This document shows, in pieces, positions 4,678 through 12,375 of a DNA stretch of 18,653 nucleotides. A model generated the notes under the pieces. It did no database searches and was not told the origin of the DNA. It worked only from the letters and a program-made list of their open reading frames with translations. The DNA comes from Ruminococcus sp. (GTDB taxonomy: Bacteria; Bacillota; Clostridia; Oscillospirales; Ruminococcaceae), in assembly GCA_024697705.1 (NCBI GenBank), contig JAILFF010000340.1, forward strand, positions 1 through 18,653. Reading direction: 5' to 3'. Position 1 is the stretch's first letter, and the number at the start of each line of letters is the position of its first letter. The position numbers and the translations under genes were made by a program.

Positions 4678-5733
4678 ATGAACAAAAGAGCTATAAGCTT
4701 AATGGCGGCGCTGACCATCGCGCTTTCGGGCGCGTGCGCACTGCCGTCGGGTACATTCGGAAACTTTGACATAAAAACGAGCGCCGCAACGGTGGTCGCA
4801 GGAGGTCCCTGCGGAGAAAGCGAATCCTGCAAAAATGATGTAAAATGGAAATTCGACACCGACGGCACGCTGACTATCTACGGCACCGGAAAAATGGCTG
4901 AACAGTCGGTTCTTGCCACTTACTCCTCCGACTGGAAAGGATTCAGCAAAGTCGGAATCATCAAAAAGATCGTAATCGAGGCGGGCGTGACCACTATCTC
5001 CGGTCATGCTTTTGAATCATGCAGCAGCGTTGAAAGCGTATATATCGCAAACAACGTTACAAAGATCAGCGATTCGGCATTCGCTTATTGTTCGAGTCTT
5101 AAGACCATTATCATTCCGAACAGCGTAACATCTATCGAATCTGTCGCATTCTCGGGCTGCACAAATCTTTCAAGCGTAACTCTTCCGAACAAGATCACCA
5201 GCATTGAATCGGGCGTCTTTCTCGATTGCAAAAATCTCTCGACCATTACGATCCCCAAAAGTGTCAAGAGGATCAGCTACGGCGCCTTCAACGGCTGCAC
5301 AAAGCTTTCAAAGCTAACTATCCCGAGCAGCGTAACGAGCATCGTAAATGACGCTTTTGTAAACTGCACCAGCCTTAAAAGCATAACTATCCCGTATACC
5401 GTTACGAGCATCGGCGAGAAAGCTTTCGGATATGATAACAACGGCAATCTTATCAGTGATTTTAAGATAGTCGGCTACAATTACACCGCAGCCAACGGCT
5501 ACGCCACCAATAACAAGATCTCGTTTGAATCGCTCGGCAACGTTCCCGGCGACCTCGATCGCAACGGAACGGCAGACATCGACGACCTCATGCTGATGCA
5601 GAAAGCAGCAGCGGGCTGGAAAGTAAACAGCACCGTCAAGGCGGCAGCCGACTATAACAAAGACGGCTCGATCGACGCCGACGATCTTGTCATGGTCCAG
5701 AAATTAGTCGCGGGCTGGAATCTCGATCAGTAA
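4678..5733 (+). CDS. Secreted BspA-type LRR protein with dockerin (copy 1)
   Basis: ATG 4678 follows GGGAGG, giving 351 residues. Residues 1-36 form a Sec signal with a basic start and hydrophobic core. Cleavage could fall after ACA or after the later TSA within a segment shared with the two following genes (PSGTFGNFDIKTSA). Residues about 42-100 form the N-terminal domain common in BspA-like proteins (GGPCG, then WKFDTDGTLTIYGTG). Residues about 100-250 hold 23-residue LRR_5 repeats of the form L-xx-I-x-IP-xx-V-xx-I-xx-xAF-xxC. Residues 289-351 are a type I dockerin with two calcium-binding repeats, GDLDRNGTADIDDLMLMQK and ADYNKDGSIDADDLVMVQK, each followed by AGW. It probably attaches to a cohesin on a scaffold or cell surface; the LRR ligand is unknown. 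Its promoter carries operator-like repeats absent from the paralogues. Confidence 0.92.
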   Translation: MNKRAISLMAALTIALSGACALPSGTFGNFDIKTSAATVVAGGPCGESESCKNDVKWKFDTDGTLTIYGTGKMAEQSVLATYSSDWKGFSKVGIIKKIVIEAGVTTISGHAFESCSSVESVYIANNVTKISDSAFAYCSSLKTIIIPNSVTSIESVAFSGCTNLSSVTLPNKITSIESGVFLDCKNLSTITIPKSVKRISYGAFNGCTKLSKLTIPSSVTSIVNDAFVNCTSLKSITIPYTVTSIGEKAFGYDNNGNLISDFKIVGYNYTAANGYATNNKISFESLGNVPGDLDRNGTADIDDLMLMQKAAAGWKVNSTVKAAADYNKDGSIDADDLVMVQKLVAGWNLDQ

Positions 5734-5760
5734 ATCCGCACGAAAATTTTTCATTTTTAT

Positions 5761-5790
5761 GGGCGCGCCGATGTGTGCGCCCTTTTTATT
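5761..5790 (+). terminator. Terminator of LRR-dockerin copy 1
   Basis: GGGCGCGC pairs with GTGCGCCC (8 bp with one G-U, ending at 5782) and TTTTTATTT follows. Confidence 0.88.
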
Positions 5791-5839
5791 TCGAGCAAAT
5801 GCAGCATGATCTGTCAGCCCGCTCATTTTGCACGGAATA

Positions 5840-5868
5840 TTGACAAAACGGCGAAACTCGGGTATAAT
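5840..5868 (+). promoter_or_regulatory. Consensus sigma-A promoter of LRR-dockerin copy 2
   Basis: TTGACA at 5840-5845, a 17-base spacer and TATAAT at 5863-5868. It lies 33 bases upstream of ATG 5902. Confidence 0.9.
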
Positions 5869-5901
5869 ATTACTTGTGAATTATTATTGGAGGTAATACA
5901 C

Positions 5902-7017
5902 ATGAGCAAAAAAATAATCGGCTTACTGACGGCGATGACGATGGGTCTTACGGGCATCGGCGCATTTCCGTCGGGGACATTCGGCGGCTTTGACATAAAA
6001 GCGGACGCTGACATAATAAGCGGGGGTCCCTGCGGCGATAATGTAATATGGGAATTTGACAGCGACGGAACGCTGAAATTCAGCGGCAAGGGAGAAATGG
6101 CTTATACAAATACGCTCAGCCAGTATTCTTCCGAGTGGGAAGGATTCAGGAATGTCGGTGAGATCAAAAAGGTCGTGATAGAAGAAGGCATTACCAATAT
6201 CGTCAGCGCTGCCTTCAACTATTGCCAAAGCCTCGAAAGCGTAATTATCCCAAGCAGCGTTACGGACATAGGCACTTATGCGTTCTTTAAATGCCCGAAT
6301 CTGAAAAGCGTAACGATCCCCGACAGCGTCACATATATCGGTATGTATGCATTCAGCGGCTGTTCAAGCCTTGAAAACATATCTATCCCAAGCTCTCTTG
6401 AGACCTTAGGTCACGACGCTTTTGAAGGCACTCCGTTTCTTGAAGCAAAACGCGCCGAGAGCCCGATTTATGTCATAGGCGATCATCTTATCGACGGAAG
6501 ATCGGCAAAAGGAAATGCTGTTATTCCCGACGGCGTTGCAGTGATAAACGATTTTTCATTCTATAATAATACAGACCTTACAGGCGTTACTATCCCGAGC
6601 AGCGTTAAGTTCATTGATTTTGAAGCTTTCTACGGCTGTACAAGCATGAAAAGCATTACTATCCCCGAAACCACGAAACTGTACATGAGTTCCTTGGGTT
6701 ATTATGATAAAGTTGAAGATAACCACCATGAAACGTGCAAAACAGACGACTTTACAATAATAGGCTATAACGGCACCTCCGCCGAAAAATACGCCGTTTC
6801 CAACGGGTTCGATTTCGTCTCGCTCGGCAACGCCCCGGGCGATTTCGACGGCAGCGGAGCAGCAGACGTTGACGACCTCGTATTAATGCAGAAGATAACC
6901 GCGGGCTGGAAAGTCGATGTTAAATACACGTCAGCCGCCGACTTAAACGGCGACAAGGACGTTGACGTTGACGACCTCGTTCTTATGCAGAAAAAGGTCG
7001 CGGGCTGGAAGGTATAA
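5902..7017 (+). CDS. Secreted BspA-type LRR protein with dockerin (copy 2)
   Basis: 371 residues from ATG 5902, which follows GGAGG with the same TAATACAC spacer found before copy 3. A signal peptide is followed by the shared PSGTFGGFDIKADA segment, where ADA is a plausible cleavage site. Then come the GGPCGDN N-terminal domain and LRR_5 repeats from about residue 95. The repeats are less regular than in copy 1. One array is broken by an insertion (about residues 180-215, including YVIGDHLIDGRSAKGNAVIP), a break often seen in BspA-like proteins. The dockerin spans about 311-371, with repeats GDFDGSGAADVDDLVLMQK and ADLNGDKDVDVDDLVLMQK, both ending AGW. It has its own promoter and terminator, so it is expressed independently of the flanking copies. 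The likely role is a cohesin-bound or surface-associated adhesin or ligand-binding protein; no enzyme domain is seen. Confidence 0.92.
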   Translation: MSKKIIGLLTAMTMGLTGIGAFPSGTFGGFDIKADADIISGGPCGDNVIWEFDSDGTLKFSGKGEMAYTNTLSQYSSEWEGFRNVGEIKKVVIEEGITNIVSAAFNYCQSLESVIIPSSVTDIGTYAFFKCPNLKSVTIPDSVTYIGMYAFSGCSSLENISIPSSLETLGHDAFEGTPFLEAKRAESPIYVIGDHLIDGRSAKGNAVIPDGVAVINDFSFYNNTDLTGVTIPSSVKFIDFEAFYGCTSMKSITIPETTKLYMSSLGYYDKVEDNHHETCKTDDFTIIGYNGTSAEKYAVSNGFDFVSLGNAPGDFDGSGAADVDDLVLMQKITAGWKVDVKYTSAADLNGDKDVDVDDLVLMQKKVAGWKV

Positions 7018-7042
7018 ACCATATCGGATTTCACCGCAGAAC

Positions 7043-7080
7043 AGCAGGACGGCTCAAAAAACGGGCGCCGTCCTGCTTTT
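7043..7080 (+). terminator. Terminator of LRR-dockerin copy 2
   Basis: AGCAGGACGGC at 7043-7053 pairs perfectly with GCCGTCCTGCT at 7067-7077, followed by TTT. Confidence 0.88.
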
Positions 7081-7098
7081 GTGCGTTATCGTATCATA

Positions 7099-7127
7099 TT
7101 GACAATCATCGGAAAATCGGGCATAAT
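7099..7127 (+). promoter_or_regulatory. Sigma-A promoter of LRR-dockerin copy 3
   Basis: TTGACA at 7099-7104, a 17-base spacer and CATAAT at 7122-7127. The layout matches copies 1 and 2 with one weaker -10 position. Confidence 0.85.
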
Positions 7128-7149
7128 ATTTTTTTCGGAGGTAATACAC

Positions 7150-7983
7150 ATGAGTAAAAAAATAATAAGCTTACTGGCAGCGCTTTCCGTCGGCATTTCG
7201 GGGATCGGAATACTTCCGTCGGGAACATTTGAAAACTTTGACATAAAAGCGGACGCGATCACGAATACAGGAGGTCCCTGCGGCGACAATGTGAATTGGG
7301 AATATGACGGCGAAGGAACTCTGACGTTCACCGGCACAGGGAAAATGGCTGAAGCCAAGGAGTTATATCTATTGGATACGGGGTGGGACGGATTCAGGGG
7401 AGTCGGCGAGATCAAAAAGGTCGTAATAGGAGAAGGCATTACCAATATCGTTGACCGCGCTTTCAGCACCTGCGAGAGTCTTGAAAGCGTATCTATCCCG
7501 AATACCGTTACAAAAATCGGCGAACTTGCCTTCAACGACTGTATAAGCCTTGCAAGTGTAACTATCCCCGACAGCGTTACGACCATCAGCGCCAGAGCAT
7601 TCTTCCTCTGCGCGAAGCTTGAAAATATAACTATCCCCTACACCGTAACAAGTATCGGCAACAAGGCTTTCGGGTATGGTCTTAGCATAAGTTCGCCCGA
7701 TCATGCCGTAAAAGGGATCACGATAACGGGCTGCAACTACACCGCCGCCCATAAATACGCCAAAGAAAACGACTTTAAATTCATATCGCTCGGCAACGTA
7801 CCCGGCGACCTCAACAACAGCGGTACGACCGACATAGACGACCTCGTTATCATGCAAAAAGTCACAGCGGGCTGGAAAGTCGCTCACAACAAAACAGCCT
7901 CCGACTTAGACGGCGACAAAGACACGGACGTTGACGACCTCGTTCTTATGCAGAAGACAGTCGCGGGCTGGAAGATCAAATAA
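7150..7983 (+). CDS. Secreted BspA-type LRR protein with dockerin (copy 3)
   Basis: 277 residues from ATG 7150 after CGGAGG. This is the shortest of the three paralogues, with the same order of parts: signal peptide, shared PSGTFENFDIKADA segment, GGPCGDN N-terminal domain, about four LRR_5 repeats (about residues 90-180) and a dockerin at 217-277. The dockerin repeats are GDLNNSGTTDIDDLVIMQK and SDLDGDKDTDVDDLVLMQK, each ending AGW. The region before the dockerin (GCNYTAAHKYAKENDFKFISLGN) matches the same linker in the other copies, so the size difference comes from LRR number. The near-identical ribosome binding region and N-terminus to copy 2 point to recent tandem duplication. Ligand unknown. 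Confidence 0.92.
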   Translation: MSKKIISLLAALSVGISGIGILPSGTFENFDIKADAITNTGGPCGDNVNWEYDGEGTLTFTGTGKMAEAKELYLLDTGWDGFRGVGEIKKVVIGEGITNIVDRAFSTCESLESVSIPNTVTKIGELAFNDCISLASVTIPDSVTTISARAFFLCAKLENITIPYTVTSIGNKAFGYGLSISSPDHAVKGITITGCNYTAAHKYAKENDFKFISLGNVPGDLNNSGTTDIDDLVIMQKVTAGWKVAHNKTASDLDGDKDTDVDDLVLMQKTVAGWKIK

Positions 7984-8053
7984 AAAACATAATTTTGTAT
8001 TTGAAGCAAGACTCTTGGTTTGCCCTCACTTTGCGTAATATTTTCTTTTCACG

Positions 8054-8092
8054 GCAGGACGGTCTCTGACAGAGATCATCCCGCTTTTATTT
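8054..8092 (+). terminator. Terminator of LRR-dockerin copy 3
   Basis: GCAGGACGGTCTCT at 8054-8067 pairs with AGAGATCATCCCGC at 8071-8084 with two mismatches and a 3-base loop, followed by TTTTATTT. The arm start GCAGGACGG also occurs in the copy 2 terminator, in line with duplication of the whole unit. Confidence 0.75.
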
Positions 8093-8201
8093 ACCGAAAA
8101 TTTACGCATCATTCATAAAACGGCAATCATAGAACTTGCGGCTTTCGGGCGTGCTAAAATTGTGCAAAGCGCGGAATTTGTGTAAAAAAATTCGTACACG
8201 C
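8093..8201. other. Non-coding gap upstream of the rpoB promoter
   Basis: No gene is seen between the copy 3 terminator and the rpoB promoter. The ribosomal protein genes rplJ and rplL, usually directly upstream of rpoB, are absent. The only structure noted is a short dyad, GTGTA at 8180-8184 and TACAC at 8195-8199, next to the rpoB -35 box. It has the same half-sites as the dyad at 704-721. Confidence 0.5.
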
Positions 8202-8230
8202 TTGACAACTACACTATTTTATTATATAAT
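8202..8230 (+). promoter_or_regulatory. Consensus sigma-A promoter of rpoBC
   Basis: TTGACA at 8202-8207, a 17-base spacer and TATAAT at 8225-8230. The start near 8237 gives a leader of about 73 nt. This full-consensus promoter directly upstream of rpoB suggests that rpoBC is transcribed independently of any rplJL operon. Confidence 0.9.
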
Positions 8231-8256
8231 TATAAAATGTATCATAATAGGTTTTT

Positions 8257-8290
8257 GCGCCCATTTGAGCGCGTGACGCCTGCTTTGGGC
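8257..8290 (+). promoter_or_regulatory. Structured rpoB mRNA leader (candidate)
   Basis: GCCCA at 8259-8263 can pair with TGGGC at 8286-8290, enclosing a small GCG-CGC helix (8271-8279). An alternative pairs GCGC at 8257-8260 with GCGC at 8269-8272, and the two folds exclude each other. The element ends just upstream of the TAAGGAG at 8297-8303. Regulatory function is a guess based on position. Confidence 0.3.
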
Positions 8291-8309
8291 AATAAGTAAG
8301 GAGTGATCG

Positions 8310-11300
8310 GTGCGCATGGTGAATGTCAATAATATCAAAGTCAAAGACGTGCGGCTCGGCAAGAATATCAGAAAGAGCTTCGCTAAAATACGCGAAGTCC
8401 GCGATATGCCGAATCTTATCGAGGTACAGAAAAACTCGTATAAGTGGTTTATTGATGAGGGTCTGAAAGAGGTCTTCGAGGAAGTAGCGGAAATTACCGA
8501 CTACAACGGCAACCTTGAACTATCCTTCGTGGGCTATCGTATCGCCCCCGAACCCAAGTATTCCATCGCGGAATGTAAGGAGCGAGACACCACTTATTCG
8601 TCACGCCTTTACGTCACCGCCCGCCTGAAAAACAACGAAACAGGCGATATCAAGGAGTCCGAGGTATACATGGGCGACCTGCCCAAGATGACCGACAGCG
8701 GCACGTTCGTTATAAACGGTGCGGAGCGCGTTATCGTTTCGCAGCTCGTTCGTTCGCCGGGTGTTTACTACGATTTCGACCGCGACAAGACAGGTAAGGA
8801 GCTTTACAACTCCACCGTTATCCCGAACCGCGGCGCGTGGCTCGAATACGAGATGGACTCGAACGATGTCGTTTACGTCCGTATCGACAAGAACAGAAAG
8901 ATCCCGATAACCACGTTCATCAGAGCGCTCGGTATCGGCACTAACGAGGAGATCTCCGATCTTTTCGGTGTGCCCGACGACGTTAATCCCGATAACAAGC
9001 TGCTCGACGAGCGTCTTTCTCAGACTATCCTTCAGAAGGACACCACCGCCAACCGCGAGGAGGCTCTCCTTGAGGTTTACCGCAAGCTCCGCCCCGGCGA
9101 GCCTCCGACGGTTGAAAGCGCCGAGACCCTTCTGCATAATCTTTTCTTCGACGACAAGAGATACGATCTCTGCCGCTTCGGAAGATATAAATACAACAAA
9201 AAGCTCGGTATCGCTTCGAGACTTGCGGGTCACACCGTTGCGGCTCCGATCGTAAGCCCCTCCACGGGCGAGGTCCTTGCCGTTCCCGGCGACGTTCTCC
9301 GCTATGAGCAGGCTTACGAGATAGAGAACGCGGGCGTTATGGAAGCCTACGTTATGACCGAAGCGAAGGAATACTTCGTTTCTGCCGAGACGGGCGAAAC
9401 GCTCTCCAAGATGGTAGAGCGCAAGGTCAAGATCATCGGCAGCGGCATGGTCGATCTCGCGGGCTTCCTGACTGGCACCGACCCAAAGGAGCTCGGCATC
9501 AACGAGAAGGTATACTTCCCTGTTCTTAAAGAGATCATGGACGGCTGCGAGACCGAGGAAGACCTGATCGAGCAGATCAAGCTCAGAAGAAACGAGCTTA
9601 TCCCCAAGCATATCATACTTGACGATATCATCGCTACCATTTCCTACTACCTGAACCTCTGCGAGGGCGTGGGAACTATCGACGATATCGACCACCTCGG
9701 AAACAGACGTATCCGTTCCGTCGGCGAGCTTTTGCAGAACCAGTTCCGCATCGGCTTTACGAGAATGGAGCGCGTTATCCGCGAAAGAATGAACGTTCAG
9801 TCGCAGGATTCGGAGATACTCACTCCCGCGGCTCTCATAAATATCAGACCCATTTCGGCGGCTATCAAGGAATTCTTCGGAAGTTCCCCGCTGTCGCAGT
9901 TCATGGATCAGAATAACCCCCTTGCCGAGCTCACTCACAAGAGAAGACTTTCGGCGCTGGGTCCCGGCGGTCTTTCCCGTGACCGTGCAGGATTCGAGGT
10001 ACGTGACGTACACTACACCCACTACGGCAGAATGTGCCCGATAGAAACGCCCGAAGGTCCTAACATCGGACTTATCTCCTATCTCGCTTCCTTCGCGCAG
10101 ATAAACGAGTACGGCTTTATCGAAGCGCCTTACAGACGTGTAGACAAGGCTACGGGCGTAGTTACCGACGAGGTAGTTTACATGACTGCCGACGTTGAGG
10201 ATAATTACATGGTAGCGCAGGCTAACGAACCTCTTACCGAGGAAAACAAGTTTGCGCGTCCGAAGGTAAACGGCAGATACCGCGATCAGATACTTGAAAT
10301 AGACCGCGAGAATATCGACTTCATGGATATCTCGCCTAAAATGGTCGTTTCCGTCGCTACCGCCTGCATACCCTTCCTTGAAAATGATGACGCTAACCGC
10401 GCACTCATGGGCGCGAATATGCAGAGACAGGCTGTTCCGCTGCTTAAGACCGAGTCGCCGATCGTCGGCACCGGTATGGAATACAAGACCTGCCTTGACT
10501 CGGGCGTTGCGGTAGTTTCCGACAAGCCCGGCGTTGTTGAAAGCGTTGACGCGGATAAGATCATAATCCGCGAGGACAGCGGCGAGCTTCGCACCTACGA
10601 GCTTACAAAGTTCAAGCGCTCCAACGCAGGCACCTGCACCAACCAGAGACCTATCGTCGAAAAGGGCGAGCGCATCGAGGCTCATCAGATCATCGGCGAC
10701 GGTCCCGCTACCTCGAACGGAGAGCTGGCTCTCGGCAAGAACGCCCTCATCGGCTTCATGACATGGGAGGGCTACAACTACGAGGACGCCGTTCTGCTGA
10801 ACGAAAACCTTGTAAGACAGGACAAATACACATCTATCCATATAGAGGAATACGAGACCGAATCCCGCGAGACCAAGCTCGGACCCGAGGAGATCACAAG
10901 AGATATCCCGCAGGTCAAGGAAGAGTATCTTGCAAACCTTGACGAGCGCGGCATTATCCGCATCGGCGCGGACGTTCGTCCCGGCGATATCCTCGTCGGA
11001 AAAGTAACGCCGAAGGGCGAGACCGAGGTCTGCCCCGAGCAGAGACTTCTCCGCGCAATATTCGGCGACAAGGAACGCGACGTAAGAGATAATTCTCTTA
11101 AGGTTCCTCACGGCGAATCGGGTACCGTTATCGACGTAAAGGTGTTCACCAAGGAAAACTGCGACGAGCTGGCTCCCGGCGTAAATATGCTCGTTCGCTG
11201 CTACATCGCGCAGAAGAGAAAGATCTCTGTCGGCGACAAGATGGCGGGTCGTCACGGTAATAAGGGTGTTGTTTCGAGAATACTTCCTCCCGAGGATATG

Positions 11301-12278
11301 CCCTTCCTTGAAGACGGCACACCGCTCGATATCGTGCTGAACCCTCTGGGCGTACCTTCGCGTATGAACATCGGACAGGTCCTCGAAGTTCATCTCGGCA
11401 TGGCTGCTAAGGCACTGGGCTGGAAGATCATGACGCCCGTATTCGACGGCGCTCACGAAGAGGATATCCGTGCCTGCCTTAAGGCTGCTCAGGAAAACTA
11501 TCTTGAACATCACAACGACGACTTCGAGATCAACCCGATGTCGGACGTAATAAATCCCAACGCCATCAGCATGAGCGAGGACGGCAAGTTCACGCTCTAC
11601 GACGGCAGAACAGGCGAGAAGTTCGACAACAAGGTAACCGTCGGCTATATGTACTATCTTAAGCTGCACCACCTCGTTGACGATAAGATCCACGCTCGTT
11701 CCACAGGTCCGTATGCGCTCGTTACACAGCAGCCCTTGGGCGGTAAAGCGCAGTTCGGCGGACAGCGTTTCGGTGAGATGGAAGTTTGGGCGCTCGAAGC
11801 TTACGGCGCCGCTTACACCTTGCAGGAAATTCTTACCGTTAAGTCCGACGATAAGGACGGACGCGACAAGACCTACCACGCTATCAGCGACGGTCTTAAT
11901 ATACCCAAGCCGGGTATCCCCGAAGCGTTCAAGGTTCTCGTCAAGGAACTCCAGTCGCTGGGTCTTGATCTTGAAATATTCGACGGCAAGGGCGAGAAGA
12001 TAGAGCTCAAGCAGAACTACGCCGAGGACGATTCCGCCGACTTCAAGAACTACGACGACAAGATGAACAGCGCGGTCGGCGCGTTCGCCAACGAAGATGA
12101 TATCGAGGGCTACGGCTTCACCGTTCACGAAGGCTTGGAGGACGCTCTCGGCGACGACGAAGGCTTCGACGGTCTTGACGGATCGTTCGGCGGCGATGAC
12201 GACGGCGATTATCTCGACGATGAATACACGGGCAAGGATACCAACTTCGACGATTACGACGAGGACGATTTCCGTTGA
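8310..12278 (+). CDS. rpoB: DNA-directed RNA polymerase subunit beta
   Basis: 1322 residues from GTG 8310, 6 bases after TAAGGAG; ATG 8316 is an alternative two codons later. The beta subunit forms half of the RNA polymerase catalytic core. The whole family pattern is present: the N-terminal lobe (NLIEVQKNSYKWF), the fork region with GSSPLSQFMDQNNPL and THKRRLSALGPGGL (about 524-554), GRMCPIETPEGPNIGL, and the C-terminal GQRFGEMEVWALEAYGAA. Positions equivalent to E. coli Asp516, His526 and Ser531 are Asp533, His543 and Ser548, the rifampicin-sensitive residues. The protein is longer than the roughly 1190 residues of Bacillus, partly because of an acidic tail: 20 of the last 45 residues are Asp or Glu and only two are basic. 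rpoC follows after 97 bases. Confidence 0.98.
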   Translation: MRMVNVNNIKVKDVRLGKNIRKSFAKIREVRDMPNLIEVQKNSYKWFIDEGLKEVFEEVAEITDYNGNLELSFVGYRIAPEPKYSIAECKERDTTYSSRLYVTARLKNNETGDIKESEVYMGDLPKMTDSGTFVINGAERVIVSQLVRSPGVYYDFDRDKTGKELYNSTVIPNRGAWLEYEMDSNDVVYVRIDKNRKIPITTFIRALGIGTNEEISDLFGVPDDVNPDNKLLDERLSQTILQKDTTANREEALLEVYRKLRPGEPPTVESAETLLHNLFFDDKRYDLCRFGRYKYNKKLGIASRLAGHTVAAPIVSPSTGEVLAVPGDVLRYEQAYEIENAGVMEAYVMTEAKEYFVSAETGETLSKMVERKVKIIGSGMVDLAGFLTGTDPKELGINEKVYFPVLKEIMDGCETEEDLIEQIKLRRNELIPKHIILDDIIATISYYLNLCEGVGTIDDIDHLGNRRIRSVGELLQNQFRIGFTRMERVIRERMNVQSQDSEILTPAALINIRPISAAIKEFFGSSPLSQFMDQNNPLAELTHKRRLSALGPGGLSRDRAGFEVRDVHYTHYGRMCPIETPEGPNIGLISYLASFAQINEYGFIEAPYRRVDKATGVVTDEVVYMTADVEDNYMVAQANEPLTEENKFARPKVNGRYRDQILEIDRENIDFMDISPKMVVSVATACIPFLENDDANRALMGANMQRQAVPLLKTESPIVGTGMEYKTCLDSGVAVVSDKPGVVESVDADKIIIREDSGELRTYELTKFKRSNAGTCTNQRPIVEKGERIEAHQIIGDGPATSNGELALGKNALIGFMTWEGYNYEDAVLLNENLVRQDKYTSIHIEEYETESRETKLGPEEITRDIPQVKEEYLANLDERGIIRIGADVRPGDILVGKVTPKGETEVCPEQRLLRAIFGDKERDVRDNSLKVPHGESGTVIDVKVFTKENCDELAPGVNMLVRCYIAQKRKISVGDKMAGRHGNKGVVSRILPPEDMPFLEDGTPLDIVLNPLGVPSRMNIGQVLEVHLGMAAKALGWKIMTPVFDGAHEEDIRACLKAAQENYLEHHNDDFEINPMSDVINPNAISMSEDGKFTLYDGRTGEKFDNKVTVGYMYYLKLHHLVDDKIHARSTGPYALVTQQPLGGKAQFGGQRFGEMEVWALEAYGAAYTLQEILTVKSDDKDGRDKTYHAISDGLNIPKPGIPEAFKVLVKELQSLGLDLEIFDGKGEKIELKQNYAEDDSADFKNYDDKMNSAVGAFANEDDIEGYGFTVHEGLEDALGDDEGFDGLDGSFGGDDDGDYLDDEYTGKDTNFDDYDEDDFR

Positions 12279-12315
12279 TCCGACGCACTTTAGAATGAAT
12301 AAGTTCTGATCTCAT

Positions 12316-12351
12316 GAGCGCCCCGCCGAAGAGCGGCGGGAAGAAGCGCTC
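12316..12351 (+). other. rpoB-rpoC intercistronic double hairpin
   Basis: An outer helix pairs GAGCGC at 12316-12321 with GCGCTC at 12346-12351. An inner 7-bp GC-only helix pairs CCCGCCG at 12322-12328 with CGGCGGG at 12334-12340 around a 5-base loop, leaving an AAGAA bulge at 12341-12345. No T-run follows. It resembles an RNA processing or attenuation element more than a full terminator, since rpoC has no promoter I can see. Confidence 0.6.
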
Positions 12352-12375
12352 CCAACAAAGGAAGAAGGTACGAGT

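Noticed and set aside
4678..7983. Repeated segments as a mobile element or CRISPR array
   Set aside because: The repeats are within-gene LRR and dockerin repeats and gene duplication; there are no transposase, terminal inverted repeats, or short direct repeats with uniform spacers.
9876..9980. Possible rifampicin resistance in RpoB
   Set aside because: The residues equivalent to Asp516, His526 and Ser531 of E. coli are the sensitive ones; no resistance substitution is seen at these sites.
8601..12128. Very long open frame (1175 codons) antisense to rpoB
   Set aside because: It is the mirror of the strong codon bias in rpoB: codons ending in C or G leave few stops on the opposite strand. The translation resembles no protein family and has no ribosome binding site.
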